From 2-02-FULL-45-10 sp964478235 (GTDB lineage: Bacteria > Patescibacteriota > Patescibacteriia > Magasanikbacterales > GWA2-37-8), in assembly GCA_964478235.1 (NCBI GenBank), contig CAYZGX010000021.1:1-7137 (forward strand): a DNA stretch of 7,137 nucleotides. The letters run 5' to 3'. The position numbers and the translations under genes are program-made. Within the stretch, counting starts at the first letter, position 1; each line of letters opens with the position of its first letter. The notes under the pieces were generated by a model. That model was not told the origin of the DNA. It did no database searches and worked only from the letters and a program-made list of their open reading frames with translations. Below, piece after piece: positions 1-6,224 of this stretch.

Positions 1-88
1 AGCGGGCCAAGAGTGGTGCTAATAAAAAAGCACCGGTGGCCGAGGCGAGGAGGTAGAGGAGTGAAGTTTTGAGTAGTTCAATATACAT
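1..88 (-). CDS. N-terminus of a membrane protein (cut by window edge)
   Basis: An ATG at 88-86 on the minus strand opens a frame of 29 codons that stays open to the left edge. It lies 3 bp after the stop of the upstream gene, the same tight spacing seen between the two genes before it. After a short polar start (MYIELLK) comes one strongly hydrophobic stretch, LLYLLASATGAFLLAPLL, followed by Ala-Arg. This reads as a first transmembrane helix with a proline near its end and a positive charge after it. That pattern resembles the first helix of MraY/WecA-type polyprenyl-phosphate glycosyl-1-phosphate transferases, but 29 residues cannot establish the family and the name is only a guess. An uncleaved anchor of an unrelated protein is equally possible. 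No Shine-Dalgarno is visible, so translational coupling to the preceding gene is likely. Confidence 0.6.
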   Translation of the reverse strand, partial: MYIELLKTSLLYLLASATGAFLLAPLLAR

Positions 89-91
89 ACA

Positions 92-904
92 TTACACATG
101 TAAACGACGTATTTCGAGGGTGTGCGCTTGCGCTGCCTCCCAATACGTCTCATTTTTATCATTCGCTAATTTTTTCTCTTCCCAAACTTGTTCTAATAAT
201 CCTTTGCTTGGTTTTTGGATAGTAATCGTACCGCGAGCGATACCGTGACCATACTGTCCTTCGCTGGTCCAGGCGCGAGCGTGGGCGTAGTGAATAACAT
301 CGCCTTGGATATCGGTAATTACCAAAATATGGTTGCGTTTGTGGTTGGGGCCGGTTTCAAGCATGGTGATGACATCTCCTGGAGCAAGTTTTTGAGCGTC
401 GCACGCTTCGCCGTGGCCAACAATCACCCGGCTGTTTTTTGGATCAGTGTAGGTGCGAACGTTGATGTTTTCCACCGGGCGCAAGCGGGTGATGAGCCAA
501 CGGATAATTCGGCGTTTGGAAATAATATGTAGTTTTTTAGTGATATCTATTTTTTTTGTTTCCAAAAAATGCGCTCGGAGCACGTGGGTCACAAAACCAG
601 AGCATTCAATACCGAGCTGGTGGTCAATTAAAAATTTTCGAATAGCATCAGTGGTGGTTGACTCATGAGCATTATGTAGGCAGCATTCACCCTCTTTGGT
701 GAAAAGCCCAGCGTGGTATTGGATAGAAATGATTTGAGCTTCTTCTACAATTTCGTGAGGCAAGCCTTTGCCGATAAGAACACGAAGCTGACCGCGCTCG
801 CGACTGCGAGCGTTGTTGTAATACGGACAACGAACCCCCTTGATACCTTTGAAGGGGAGCTCTAGATAGTCTTTGATACGTTGTTCAGCTTTAGGGGAGA
901 GCAT
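92..904 (-). CDS. NlpC/P60-like cysteine peptidase-fold protein, apparently cytoplasmic
   Basis: This 270-residue protein carries the hallmarks of the papain-like NlpC/P60 fold. Cys101 sits in ECSGFVTHVL, matching the family's catalytic DCSGFV helix. PGDVI (175-179) matches the usual 'PGDL' strand. His192 in NHILVIT fits the second catalytic residue, and His205 or His208 in IHYAHA the third. Known members cleave peptidoglycan stem peptides or act as amidases and acyltransferases. Unlike secreted members it has no signal peptide or membrane helix, so it probably works in the cytoplasm. The first 100 residues are unusual: a VRCPYYNN motif (24-31), an LIGKG motif (43-47), and a Cys/His-rich stretch with Cys74, Cys75, His77 and His80. 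The gene lies 6 bp after the ATP-grasp/Nudix gene and 3 bp before a membrane-protein gene, so the three are probably co-transcribed. There is no clear ribosome binding site. The fold is fairly sure; the substrate is unknown. Confidence 0.85.
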   Translation of the reverse strand: MLSPKAEQRIKDYLELPFKGIKGVRCPYYNNARSRERGQLRVLIGKGLPHEIVEEAQIISIQYHAGLFTKEGECCLHNAHESTTTDAIRKFLIDHQLGIECSGFVTHVLRAHFLETKKIDITKKLHIISKRRIIRWLITRLRPVENINVRTYTDPKNSRVIVGHGEACDAQKLAPGDVITMLETGPNHKRNHILVITDIQGDVIHYAHARAWTSEGQYGHGIARGTITIQKPSKGLLEQVWEEKKLANDKNETYWEAAQAHTLEIRRLHV

Positions 905-910
905 GTGAAC

Positions 911-2542
911 TTATTTTTTGAGCAAGTGGACTAATATCGGTTTGAGCTCAGCTTGGCGAAGTGTCGCTTTGGTGAGTTCATCGGCGGTGAGCCATTGGAG
1001 TTCGTAATAATTTTCCGGACTGTTTTTCTTTTGTTCCGGGCCACCGAGGCGGGGAGTGCCGCTGACTTTTTTGGTAAAGTAATACAAATTACGTTTGTTG
1101 CTTTCGAGGGTGAGTGGTTCTTTGGTGGTGTCGATTTCAAAACGCAAATTAGTTTCTTCGCGACCTTCGCGATTGGCGACAGCGAAGAGTGTTTCAAAAC
1201 GTTCTGGTTTGCCACCAGGAATAGAGTGATAATAAATACCCCCGTGACGACGTTTCATCAGGAGGATTTTTTTATCGCGAATAATAATCACACCGGCGCG
1301 ATAGCCTTTTTTCTGGTTGGTGTCGAGGGTGTAGGCAATAGTCGTGCCTAGGGCATTAAAGACCGTCGCCTCTTTCATTATCCCGCGTTTGGTTTGGATA
1401 CGCAAGAGATCGCTGCCTGGCTCGGTGTTGCGGTAGGGAGTGAGGGCGACAGGTAGGTCGCGGAGGCGTTCAAACAAGCCTTCCTGGATAGTTTTTCGGG
1501 TAGAGGTAACTCGTTGGATAATTTGAGCGCCAGTGGTGATGGTGGTAAGTGTTTCGCCAGATCGCGAGATGCCAAGGAGGGCAGCGAGGTGGGCTTCAAA
1601 AGTAGTAACAGACGTGGCGCTTTTTTGGCCAATTTCGTGTTGGAGGGTGGATTCGTAGGTGGTGGAGGCTGGTTGGCGAGCGTTAATTTCGAGTAAATAG
1701 AGTTTACCAGTGTGCTTATCTACAATAACGTCAATACCAAATAGCCCACGCCAACCGTCGCCAGCTAATTTTTTCCCAACAGCGGTGGCGATAGCGCGGT
1801 AGTCGTCACGTTGTTTTTGACTCAGCATTTTTGCTCCGAGCTCCCAGTCGTTGCCAATCGTGGCAAATGGCTTATCGGTGAAAGGGGAGAGTCCGGTAAT
1901 TTGAAAATTAATATTACCTAAGAGAATATCGTTGCCCCAAACAACATTATTATTAGTGAGGGCTGGTCCGTCAATAAATTGAGTGACGCGGATTTCGCGT
2001 TTAGGGAATTTCTTTTTAATTTCTTCGAGCTGTTCGGCTGATTCAATTAAAATAGTACCAAGCCCGGTGTGTGCTCGGTTGAATTGGATAATATATTTTT
2101 CACCACTCCAGAGCAGATCTTCGCCAAGTTGAATATGATGCGGGGGGAGGAGATCGTTTAATTCGCCGAGCCAACGGACTTGAGAAATTTTTTCTTCAAC
2201 TGTTGAAGCGAATTCAGCTCCTGGGTTGAGGAGTGTCCAGTTGTTGGTGGCGCAGATGGTTTCAATCTCGCGAGTGTTTTTGAAGACGACGATACGAGGG
2301 TTCACGAGGGTGTTTAAAAAAGCCACCGTTTTTGGGTGGGCGAGCAGGTCGCGAGTGTCTAACTTTAGTTTGTTTGGAATAACAATAATATTGGCATGTT
2401 TTTTGGCCAACTCTTTCCCAAATGGGGTACTGTTTGTTATAATGAAATAGTTCTTGAGGTGAAGCCCAGCAGAAGCCCGCTCTAAGTCGCGGGTGATATA
2501 GACGACAGGGGTCGTTTTTAGGGCTAAAATAAGGGACTTCAT
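911..2542 (-). CDS. ATP-grasp ligase fused to a Nudix hydrolase domain
   Basis: This 543-residue protein has two recognisable enzymatic parts. Residues 1-110 look like a pre-ATP-grasp domain. Residues 115-325 look like an ATP-grasp domain, with a flexible nucleotide loop at RAHTGLGTILI (156-166) and the metal-binding end GIDVIVD...LLEINARQPAS, in which Asp271, Glu285 and Asn287 are the expected Mg ligands. ATP-grasp enzymes usually join a carboxylate to an amine or thiol through an acyl-phosphate. Residues 326-410 are a linker or small domain I do not recognise. Residues 412-543 form a Nudix domain. Its box at 444-466 fits Gx5Ex7REUxEExGU (Gly444, Glu450, Arg458-Glu459, Glu462-Glu463), but Gly460 replaces the usual aliphatic residue and Asn465 the last Gly. 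Nudix enzymes split nucleoside diphosphates linked to another group. It is the first gene of the leftward operon, with a good promoter directly upstream. Domain calls are confident; the joint substrate is unknown. Confidence 0.92.
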   Translation of the reverse strand: MKSLILALKTTPVVYITRDLERASAGLHLKNYFIITNSTPFGKELAKKHANIIVIPNKLKLDTRDLLAHPKTVAFLNTLVNPRIVVFKNTREIETICATNNWTLLNPGAEFASTVEEKISQVRWLGELNDLLPPHHIQLGEDLLWSGEKYIIQFNRAHTGLGTILIESAEQLEEIKKKFPKREIRVTQFIDGPALTNNNVVWGNDILLGNINFQITGLSPFTDKPFATIGNDWELGAKMLSQKQRDDYRAIATAVGKKLAGDGWRGLFGIDVIVDKHTGKLYLLEINARQPASTTYESTLQHEIGQKSATSVTTFEAHLAALLGISRSGETLTTITTGAQIIQRVTSTRKTIQEGLFERLRDLPVALTPYRNTEPGSDLLRIQTKRGIMKEATVFNALGTTIAYTLDTNQKKGYRAGVIIIRDKKILLMKRRHGGIYYHSIPGGKPERFETLFAVANREGREETNLRFEIDTTKEPLTLESNKRNLYYFTKKVSGTPRLGGPEQKKNSPENYYELQWLTADELTKATLRQAELKPILVHLLKK

Positions 2543-2548
2543 ATTCCC

Positions 2549-2560
2549 TTAGTATACTAA
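2549..2560 (+). promoter_or_regulatory. Palindromic -10 region, probable murB promoter
   Basis: TTAGTATACTAA is a perfect 12-bp palindrome in the 46-bp gap between the divergent genes. It places TATACT on the plus strand at 2553-2558 and the same hexamer on the minus strand at 2556-2551. A start from the plus-strand -10 would fall near 2565 and give murB a leader of about 24 nt. No good -35 is visible 16-18 bp upstream on this strand (TAAGGG at 2530-2535), so the rightward promoter looks weaker than the leftward one. The palindrome could also be an operator. Confidence 0.5.
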
Positions 2561-2579
2561 AAAAACCACATTTTGACAA
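2551..2579 (-). promoter_or_regulatory. Sigma70-type promoter of the leftward operon
   Basis: Read on the minus strand, a -35 hexamer TTGTCA (2579-2574; consensus TTGACA) is separated by exactly 17 bp from a -10 hexamer TATACT (2556-2551; consensus TATAAT). Each has one mismatch. Transcription would start about 7 bp past the -10, near 2544, almost on the ATG at 2542. The mRNA for the ATP-grasp/Nudix gene may therefore be leaderless or nearly so. An AAGGG lies just before the ATG at 2550-2546, but most of it would fall upstream of the predicted start of transcription. Confidence 0.7.
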
Positions 2580-2588
2580 GCGTACCGT

Positions 2589-3527
2589 ATGGATAGTCTG
2601 GCTAAGGAGCTTCGGGAGTTTGGGGACGTGAGTTTGCGCAAATCTCTCGCTAAATACACTACTTTTAAGGTTGGCGGACTCGCCGACCGGTATATCGAGG
2701 TAACGAGCACCGATAAGCTCGTTGCCTTATTGGCATTTCTCACTGGCCGAGGGGTGGATTACTTCATTTTAGGCGGTGGTTCTAACGTTTTATTGCCAGA
2801 TAATGGCCTTCGAGGGGTAGTTATTCGGATCAAAACGAACGGCCTCGAAGTAGACGGTGAAACCATTATTGCCGAAGCCGGCGTGTTATTTGGCTCGCTT
2901 CCAACTAAAGCTGTGCAATTATCACTGACTGGCCTTGAGTGGGCGACTGGCCTTCCTGGCACTGTCGGGGGAGCAGTTCGGGGCAATGCTGGGGCGATGG
3001 AGGGAGATATTGCTCATACGTTGTCAAAAGTGCTGGTTTGGGCTGATGGTGACATACTTGAAATGACACCTGAGGAGTGTGCTTTTGGTTATCGTGATAG
3101 TGTCTTTAAACACTCTACCTATATTGTTCTCAAAGCGTGGTTTAAGCTTCGTTCGGGTAATTCACGAGAAAGTATGATTGTGATGCATGAGATCTTGAAG
3201 CGTCGGGCCGGTCATTATCCGCTGTCGCCTTCGGCAGGGAGTTTTTTCAAAAATATTGTTTTAAAAAAGTGGCCAGGCTCAACCGATATGCTGCCAAAAG
3301 AGTTTGTCGAGCAGGGGCGAGTGCCGGCTGGTTGGCTGATTGAGCAATGTGGCCTTAAAAGTTTTGCAGTTGGTGGGGCGATGGTCTCTGAAGAGCATGG
3401 TAATTTTTTAATCAACAAAAAAGAGGCGACACAGGCAGAAATTCTTCAGGTAGTTGAAGAAGTGAAGTCGCGGGTGTATACTAAATTTGGGGTTGAACTT
3501 GAGGAGGAAGTTCATATTGTTCAGTAA
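2589..3527 (+). CDS. murB: UDP-N-acetylenolpyruvoylglucosamine reductase MurB
   Basis: MurB is the FAD enzyme that uses NADPH to reduce UDP-GlcNAc-enolpyruvate to UDP-MurNAc, the second committed step of cytoplasmic peptidoglycan synthesis. The 312-residue product shows the family signatures in order: YTTFKVGG (23-30), the FAD-binding loop LGGGSNVLLPD (61-71), the GLPGTVGGAVRGNAGA segment (121-136), the substrate-binding arginine Arg169 in GYRDSVF, the proton-donor serine Ser218 in PSAGSFFKN, and a C-terminal LEEEV with Glu307 as the probable catalytic glutamate. The short distance between Arg169 and Ser218, without the extra tyrosine loop, and the total length fit the shorter type II form of Gram-positive bacteria. 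The ATG at 2589 puts the conserved N-terminus at the usual place. No Shine-Dalgarno is visible. The gene heads the rightward operon, with hpf following 11 bp later. Confidence 0.97.
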   Translation: MDSLAKELREFGDVSLRKSLAKYTTFKVGGLADRYIEVTSTDKLVALLAFLTGRGVDYFILGGGSNVLLPDNGLRGVVIRIKTNGLEVDGETIIAEAGVLFGSLPTKAVQLSLTGLEWATGLPGTVGGAVRGNAGAMEGDIAHTLSKVLVWADGDILEMTPEECAFGYRDSVFKHSTYIVLKAWFKLRSGNSRESMIVMHEILKRRAGHYPLSPSAGSFFKNIVLKKWPGSTDMLPKEFVEQGRVPAGWLIEQCGLKSFAVGGAMVSEEHGNFLINKKEATQAEILQVVEEVKSRVYTKFGVELEEEVHIVQ

Positions 3528-3538
3528 TCTTTATCTCT

Positions 3539-3901
3539 ATGCAGATCAGCATCACCGGCAAGGGGGTCGACTTAACAGACGCTATCGACAACTACGTTAC
3601 TAAGAAAATAAACGAGTTGGATAAATTTTTTGACGGAATCAATCGAGCAAGTGTTGTGCTTGGACGACTAAGCAATCATCACCAGAAGGGCGACGTCTTT
3701 TTTGCGGAATGCACTCTTGATGTTCCGGGTAATAATGTATTTGGAAAAAAAGAAGCGATGAGTGTCTATGAAGCAGTTGATCTCATGCGCGATTTATTGG
3801 AGAGTGAATTAAAAAAACACAAAATTAAATTAGCTGGTAATATTAAAAAAAATAAAAATACTGCTCGAGAAGTAAAAGAATACGATGATGCCGCGGTCTA
3901 A
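3539..3901 (+). CDS. hpf: Ribosome hibernation promoting factor, short HPF/RaiA family
   Basis: This family binds the 30S subunit at the mRNA/tRNA channel, shuts down translation and stabilises idle ribosomes during starvation. The 120-residue product begins with the typical MQISITGKGVDLTDAIDNYV, continues through KINELDKFFDG (23-33), and carries the conserved helix SVYEAVDLMRDLLESELKKHK (about 75-95). It then has a Lys-rich tail (NIKKNKN, 101-107). It ends where short HPF and RaiA proteins end and lacks the C-terminal dimerisation domain of long HPF, so 100S dimers would not form by the long-HPF mechanism. The gene starts 11 bp after murB without a visible ribosome binding site, and its last 17 bp overlap the start of the next gene in another frame. 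This suggests co-transcription with both neighbours. Whether it acts more like HPF or RaiA cannot be told from sequence alone. Confidence 0.93.
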   Translation: MQISITGKGVDLTDAIDNYVTKKINELDKFFDGINRASVVLGRLSNHHQKGDVFFAECTLDVPGNNVFGKKEAMSVYEAVDLMRDLLESELKKHKIKLAGNIKKNKNTAREVKEYDDAAV

Positions 3902-6146
3902 TTTTCCCACCCTGTCATGGCGGTCGTTTGCGGCCGCATTACTAATTGCCACTGGTTGGAGTTGGTATCATTTTTCCATGCGTGACGCATGGATTTTTTT
4001 TGCTAAATTAAGCCTTATTTTGGTAGTTTCACTTGGTGCTTTTTTGGTCGCAAAATATTTGTATGTACAGGTGGTGACACGAACCCGACGATCGTCGTTT
4101 TGGACAGATGAAATGTTTCAGTCGCTCGATACGCTTTTTTTTGCTTCTTCACTTTTGTTCGGTATCTTTTTTTTCAAAAACGAATTAGCGAGCTTGCTCT
4201 ATAGCGCGCTCGTTTTTTGGTTTATTTTTTGGCAGATACAGATTATTTTGGCAAGACATCCATCGGCTGTTCAGGTGATGCAGTTGAATCGTGTGGTGTT
4301 TGTGTTTGCTTTTGCGCTATTTGTCACGCAGAGCGCACTTCAGTATACGGCTTATCACTATTATATTTTGGATAGTAATATAAAGTTTTTTAATATTGTC
4401 TTTTTTCGGTCGTTCGCAGTGACGCTCGTGTGGCTTGCGTTGTTTGCTTTCGCGTCGCTACTTTTTGTATCAGTGCGCTCTCGCGTCGTTCGTTTGCTTG
4501 GATTTATTGCTTGGGGGGTCACGTATGTTTTTTTCTTGAGCGTTTGGGCGGTGAATATCGCTATTTTATATTTTTCTGGGCTGTATATTAGCCCGGTGGC
4601 GCTTGGGCATGCGGTTGGTTCAGAGAGTGTGATGGAAAATCCGTTGTCACTATTACTTGTCGGGCTTACTGCCGGTGTAACTATTTTGACGGCACTACTT
4701 ATTCGTCGAGTGATCACCGTTCATCAGGCTGTCCTTCGAAAATGGTGGTATGCCTACGATGTCTTGCTTATTGCTGTAGCTGTTTTAGGGCTTGTTGGTC
4801 TGTCGTCGCTTCGGAACACTCCCGAGCGAGCGGTGCTTAATTCGTTTTATGATTTTTATATCCGCCAAGCTCCGGCGGTGGAGCTTTCTTCAGTGCTTCA
4901 ATCCAAGCTCCAAAAGTTTGGTTTGAACTATGATCCGACAGCGTTTCGAGTGCTCGACCGAGAAACGGTATTTTCGCCGACCACGACAGCTTTTTTACCA
5001 CAAAAATTAGTGGCTCGAGTGCCCAATGTCCTGATTGTCTATGTTGAGTCGTTTTCGGCTCGTTTTAGCGGAGTCTACAACGAAAAACTGCGTGGCGTAA
5101 CTCCGCATTTTGATGCTTTTTTGGAAGATGCAGATACCACTATTTTTACCCAGTATTTTAACGCCTCAACACCCACGATTACCGGGACGTTGTCACAGTT
5201 GTGTTCGTTTTTGCCGCCGACGGGGCACAATGAAATTCAAAATGAACGTAAATTGCAAAATCATCACCTACTATGTTTACCGGAAATTCTAAAAAAGTTT
5301 CGCGGATTTAAAACAGCAGAATATTTGACAGCGGTGGATAAAGAATTTGCTCATAAAAATGGTATTTTTACGAGTATGGGAGTGGACAAAGTGCTCGGCA
5401 CGAGTGAATTAGCCGAGTATATTTCGGGCGAGCCGTTGTCGTGGGGATATTCCGATCATCAGCTGTTTCCAGCGTTGTTTGATGCAATGAAGCGCGCTCC
5501 CGAGCCATTTCTCATGATGCTCGCGACAGTAGACACACATCCACCGTTTAATTTGGCAAAAGATGCTGTGCCGTATGGTGATGGTAAACAACCGGTGTTG
5601 AATATGTTTCATACCACTGATGATGCCTTTGGGTTGTTTTGGGAACAATTTAAGGCAAGTTCGTTTGCGACTAACACGATTGTGGTGGTAGTTGGCGATC
5701 ATGCTATTTTCCCGGGAGCTATTACGACTGATATTTTTCCAGATGAAGCGGGAAAAATGACCTATTATGACAAAAATTTCTTTGGGCTGTATGTTCCAGG
5801 GACTGTTTTGCCAAAACGAATCGACACCTTGTCGTCCGGGCTTGATCAGTTGCCGACACTGTTACAGCTGTTTAATATTCAAGTGCCTAATTCGTTTGAA
5901 GGATATTCGATGTTTGGTGATCGGGCGAAGTATCCAAACATTTTGGGGATGCACGAGTTGGGTCTGTATGTGAATCAGACGACAAAAACTGGTGGGCGAC
6001 AGGTGCTTTACAACACACCTTCAGAGATTTCGTGTCCGAGTGACTATAATGCCTCCTCAACCCCTGATTTTACCCTCTGTGACTACCTCAATTTCTATCA
6101 TTGGAAGCGCGCCATGTTTGAACAAGGTCGCTTTTGGAAAAAATAG
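3885..6146 (+). CDS. Polytopic membrane sulfatase-fold transferase (LtaS/EptA-like)
   Basis: The 753-residue protein has about eight or nine hydrophobic helices in its first 310 residues (roughly 14-30, 40-60, 84-97, 101-123, 136-152, 172-197, 204-230, 254-273, 290-307). An extracytoplasmic alkaline-phosphatase/sulfatase-fold domain follows at about 375-680. Metal and catalytic motifs match lipoteichoic acid synthases and phosphoethanolamine transferases: Glu388 in NVLIVYVES, a probable Thr nucleophile in STPTITGTLSQLCS (Thr431 by alignment to LtaS, with Thr433 or Thr435 as alternatives), His552 in TVDTHPPF, and Asp605-His606 in VVVVGDHAIF. Such enzymes transfer phosphoglycerol or phosphoethanolamine from a lipid donor to an envelope acceptor. 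LtaS usually has five helices and about 650 residues, so this membrane part is larger. All four cysteines (440, 464, 717, 732) lie in the outer domain. The first of two adjacent ATGs overlaps hpf by 17 bp. Donor and acceptor are unknown. Confidence 0.9.
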   Translation: MMPRSNFPTLSWRSFAAALLIATGWSWYHFSMRDAWIFFAKLSLILVVSLGAFLVAKYLYVQVVTRTRRSSFWTDEMFQSLDTLFFASSLLFGIFFFKNELASLLYSALVFWFIFWQIQIILARHPSAVQVMQLNRVVFVFAFALFVTQSALQYTAYHYYILDSNIKFFNIVFFRSFAVTLVWLALFAFASLLFVSVRSRVVRLLGFIAWGVTYVFFLSVWAVNIAILYFSGLYISPVALGHAVGSESVMENPLSLLLVGLTAGVTILTALLIRRVITVHQAVLRKWWYAYDVLLIAVAVLGLVGLSSLRNTPERAVLNSFYDFYIRQAPAVELSSVLQSKLQKFGLNYDPTAFRVLDRETVFSPTTTAFLPQKLVARVPNVLIVYVESFSARFSGVYNEKLRGVTPHFDAFLEDADTTIFTQYFNASTPTITGTLSQLCSFLPPTGHNEIQNERKLQNHHLLCLPEILKKFRGFKTAEYLTAVDKEFAHKNGIFTSMGVDKVLGTSELAEYISGEPLSWGYSDHQLFPALFDAMKRAPEPFLMMLATVDTHPPFNLAKDAVPYGDGKQPVLNMFHTTDDAFGLFWEQFKASSFATNTIVVVVGDHAIFPGAITTDIFPDEAGKMTYYDKNFFGLYVPGTVLPKRIDTLSSGLDQLPTLLQLFNIQVPNSFEGYSMFGDRAKYPNILGMHELGLYVNQTTKTGGRQVLYNTPSEISCPSDYNASSTPDFTLCDYLNFYHWKRAMFEQGRFWKK

Positions 6147-6166
6147 CCAATTCTTGCTGAAAGTTA

Positions 6167-6208
6167 TCAACAGTTGACGTTCAAAAAAAGCTGTATTTGG
6201 TGTATACT
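6167..6208 (+). promoter_or_regulatory. Probable promoter of the surface-protein gene
   Basis: The 78-bp gap after the sulfatase gene holds a -10 hexamer TATACT at 6203-6208. A 4/6 match TTCAAA at 6180-6185 lies 17 bp upstream. A better hexamer, TTGACG at 6174-6179, is 23 bp away, too far for normal sigma70 spacing. TATACT is the left half of a near-palindrome, TATACTATAAGTATA (6203-6217). TCAACAGTTGA (6167-6177) is a perfect 5-bp inverted repeat around one base that overlaps the second candidate -35 and could be an operator. Transcription would start near 6215, about 10 nt before the ATG. No terminator hairpin followed by a T-run is seen in this gap, so read-through from the upstream operon is possible. 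Confidence 0.5.
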
Positions 6209-6224
6209 ATAAGTATAGTTCCCT

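Noticed and set aside
4..41. Hairpin with stem GGTGCT (15-20)/AGCACC (29-34) and outer GGCC pairs, resembling a terminator after the leftward operon.
   Set aside because: It lies inside the open frame of the membrane-protein start (1-88) and is not followed by a clean T-run on the minus strand. The coding explanation is better.
215..532. A 105-codon plus-strand open frame opposite the NlpC/P60-like gene.
   Set aside because: The minus strand carries the catalytic-type motifs (GDVI, NHILVIT) in this interval. The plus-strand frame has none.
953..1351. A 132-codon plus-strand open frame inside the ATP-grasp/Nudix gene.
   Set aside because: It lies opposite the conserved Nudix box, which accounts for the sequence. 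The translation shows no recognisable domain.
2573..2578. TTGACA on the plus strand, a perfect -35 hexamer just before murB.
   Set aside because: A -10 at normal spacing would fall inside murB at about 2596-2601 (CTGGCT), a poor match. The bases are better explained as the complement of the leftward -35.
4361..4717. A 118-codon minus-strand open frame inside the sulfatase-fold gene.
   Set aside because: It is antisense to transmembrane helices and shows no promoter, ribosome binding site or family motif.
6164..6172. TTATCAACA, one base from the DnaA-box consensus TTATCCACA.
   Set aside because: It is a single copy with no cluster, no AT-rich unwinding region and no dnaA or dnaN gene nearby, so a replication origin is not supported.
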